Below, piece by piece: positions 4,932-6,455 of a DNA stretch of 6,455 nucleotides. Origin of the DNA: Patescibacteria group bacterium (GTDB lineage Bacteria; Patescibacteriota; Minisyncoccia; Minisyncoccales; Staskawiczbacteraceae); the NCBI GenBank assembly GCA_018894075.1, contig JAHIEB010000029.1, forward strand, positions 1-6,455. Reading direction: 5' to 3'. The notes below the pieces were generated by a model that saw nothing but the letters and a program-made list of their open reading frames with translations, was not told where the DNA came from and ran no database searches. Every line of letters begins with the position of its first letter. Within the stretch, counting starts at the first letter, position 1. Both the position numbers and the translations under genes were made by a program.

Positions 4932-6455
4932 ATGCGAGAAGGAGAACCAAAAGAGTTTCTAGAAGAAAAGTATCCTGATTTGCAGAAGTCTAAGGAGGTG
5001 GCAAGTGCAGTTCGCAGGCAGGATAGAAGAACTGGCGAAAAGGTGGTTCAACAGCCCAAAGAAAGAATTGAGGCGTATTTGGATAGGCTGGAAGAAGTAT
5101 TTAATCCAGACAATCCAGACAAACGAGAAAGAAGGGTCAGTATCTTAAAAGACAAACTCCATGATTTGTTTGTCATAAAGCCAGAAGATATCCCCGTAAG
5201 CTATTTCAACCATCAGAGGCAGATAGCCAGAGAACAGGGCCACGGAGATATTGAGATAACCCCTGAATTACGCCAGCAGCTTGCAGAAACAATTATCTCT
5301 GACCAATCACAAAGCTTAGATGCTTGGATAGATTACCTTGGGTCAGAAGACGCCCCTTATCCTAATTGGCTGAAGTATTTTGCATTCAGAAGTATTACAA
5401 AACTCTCTGCGTACGACAAAGAGAAAAAAGAATTCAAAAAGAGAAGCAAAGGAACCACAGCTCCGTTCCCAGACATTAACCGAGAAGCATTGTCCTATGT
5501 TTTAGATGCTTTAGAGAAGTCTCGCAGGAAAGAAGGAGCTACTGATTCAGAATGGGGAAAACTGCTTAAAACAGCTAACTTCGGCAAGCTATACAGCCAC
5601 GCCATAGAAACAATAACTCCTGCATCGCAGGAAGAAAGAGAAACCATCCGGGGCGAGTGGGTCTTATTCAAGAAAGGAACAGACCCTAAGCCGCTGTATG
5701 AGTCCCTGCAAGGCCATGGCACAGGCTGGTGCACCGCTGGAGAAGGAGTGGCCAGAACCCAGCTACAGGCAGGCGACTTCTATGTATTCTATACTAAAAG
5801 CAAAAAAGGCAATATTCCTCGAGTTGCAATACGAATGCAGGAAGGCGAGATTGCTGAAGTTAGAGGGATTTCTGCAGACCAGAATCTTGAGCCGGTAATG
5901 GCGGACGTTGCTAAAGAAAAAATGAAGGAACTCCCAGGTTCGGAGAAATACGAAAAGAAGGAGAAGGACATGAGAAGACTGACTGCTATTGAAAGGAAGT
6001 GCAAATTAACGGAAGAAATAACCAAAGAAGACCTCCGCTTCCTATACGAGGTAGACGGCAAGATTGAAGGTTTTGGCTACCAAGAAGACCCGAGAATAGC
6101 AGAATTACTAGATCAAAGAGATAAAAGAAAGGATTTAGCCTATGTTTTTGACACTGACCCAAGTAAAATTAGTTTTACTGAGGAAGAAGCGCTAAAAGGC
6201 GGTATTGTTTTTCATTGTGGGGATCTTTCCCTTGGCAATCTCACATCCGCAGAAGGACTAAAACTGCCAGAAACCATTGGAAGAGACCTTGACCTTAGAA
6301 GTCTTGTATCCGCAGAGGGACTAAAACTGCCAGAAACCGTTGGAGGAAACCTGTGGCTTAGCAATCTCACCTCCGTAGAAGGACTAAAACTGCCAGAAAC
6401 CGTTGGAGGACATCTTATCCTTAGAAGCCTTGTATCCGCAGAAGGACTAAAACTG
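4932..6455 (+). CDS. Large protein with Trp-Cys core domain and C-terminal 21-residue repeats; 3' end beyond window
   Basis: Function not recognised. The frame is open for 508 codons to the window edge. Residues 1-130 are charged and helical (RRQDRRTGEKVVQQ; YFNHQRQIAREQGHG at 91-105). Residues 130-240 are helical (WIDYLG, NWLKYFAF). Residues 241-335 look like a compact domain: GEWVLFKKG, then GHGTGWCTAG (261-270), GDFYVFYTK (281-289), PRVAIRM (296-302), IAEVRGISADQNLE (307-320). Residues 336-425 are helical again (GFGYQEDPRI at 380-389). From 429 a repeat array begins. There is no signal peptide or TM segment, so it is probably cytoplasmic. The order Cys motif - GD.Y.. - P..AI - I..vRG...N resembles that of PcfJ-like phage/plasmid proteins, a speculative analogy. 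ATG 4932 is the first ATG in frame, 11 nt past the tRNA, without a Shine-Dalgarno. Confidence 0.85.
   Translation, partial: MREGEPKEFLEEKYPDLQKSKEVASAVRRQDRRTGEKVVQQPKERIEAYLDRLEEVFNPDNPDKRERRVSILKDKLHDLFVIKPEDIPVSYFNHQRQIAREQGHGDIEITPELRQQLAETIISDQSQSLDAWIDYLGSEDAPYPNWLKYFAFRSITKLSAYDKEKKEFKKRSKGTTAPFPDINREALSYVLDALEKSRRKEGATDSEWGKLLKTANFGKLYSHAIETITPASQEERETIRGEWVLFKKGTDPKPLYESLQGHGTGWCTAGEGVARTQLQAGDFYVFYTKSKKGNIPRVAIRMQEGEIAEVRGISADQNLEPVMADVAKEKMKELPGSEKYEKKEKDMRRLTAIERKCKLTEEITKEDLRFLYEVDGKIEGFGYQEDPRIAELLDQRDKRKDLAYVFDTDPSKISFTEEEALKGGIVFHCGDLSLGNLTSAEGLKLPETIGRDLDLRSLVSAEGLKLPETVGGNLWLSNLTSVEGLKLPETVGGHLILRSLVSAEGLKL
6240..6455 (+). repeat. In-frame 63-bp (21-residue) tandem repeats, array continues past the window
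   Basis: Three full units (6240-6302, 6303-6365, 6366-6428) and a fourth partial one (6429-6455) encode the consensus LxSxEGLKLPETxGGxLxLxx. A degenerate half-unit (GDLSLGN, 6222-6239) precedes them. The first half of each unit is nearly fixed at DNA level (GGACTAAAACTG in all four), while the last seven codons differ. Alternate units match best, suggesting a 126-bp higher-order unit. The spacing of Leu and Gly suggests a beta-solenoid or LRR-like stack, which is an inference. Confidence 0.92.

Noticed and set aside
5495..6061. Open frames on both strands inside the large repeat gene
   Set aside because: They are shadows of the 508-codon frame, with low-complexity or unrecognisable products and no start signals.
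6240..6455. CRISPR-like or satellite repeat
   Set aside because: The 63-bp period is an exact multiple of three, stays in frame, and has no spacers; it is a protein repeat.

Overview
The window looks like a compact bacterial chromosome segment, most likely from the Candidate Phyla Radiation (Patescibacteria, Parcubacteria-like). That placement is an inference. It rests on the small single-core EF-Ts, a release factor 1 without its N-terminal domain, a secreted coiled-coil/lytic-transglycosylase protein with an N-terminal four-cysteine pattern of a kind I associate with Parcubacteria, and a large protein with 21-residue repeats resembling hypothetical proteins of that group. The standard code fits: TGA ends the ferredoxin gene, and tryptophans are encoded by TGG.

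Layout: (1) 3-191, the 3' end of a small single-cluster ferredoxin gene, overlapping by ATGA with (2) 188-826, ribosomal protein bL25 in its long form with an acidic tail. This unit ends in a clear intrinsic terminator (825-848). (3) A promoter whose -35 lies inside that terminator drives 872-2242, a secreted peptidoglycan hydrolase. (4) 2247-2978 on the minus strand is a shortened prfA that converges on the hydrolase gene with only 4 nt between the stop codons. (5) A 62-bp divergent region carries interlocking promoters for prfA and for the plus-strand run rpmE (bL31) - rpsB (uS2) - tsf (EF-Ts) - a small one-TM protein - tRNA-Thr(UGU). (6) From 4932 to the window end runs one uninterrupted 508-codon reading frame with no stop. 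It has a charged helical N-terminal half, a conserved-looking Trp-Cys core, and the start of a 21-residue tandem repeat array.

Most of the window is translation machinery: bL25, RF1, bL31, uS2, EF-Ts and tRNA-Thr. Packing is extreme. Stop/start overlaps or 2-nt gaps join the plus-strand genes, the 101-aa gene ends inside the tRNA, and the two best promoters place the transcription start at or within about 2 nt of the ATG, so leaderless mRNAs are predicted for the hydrolase and bL31. No IS element, CRISPR array or rRNA was seen, and no gene-free stretch exceeds 62 bp. The most unusual item is the large repeat protein at the right edge, whose function I do not recognise.
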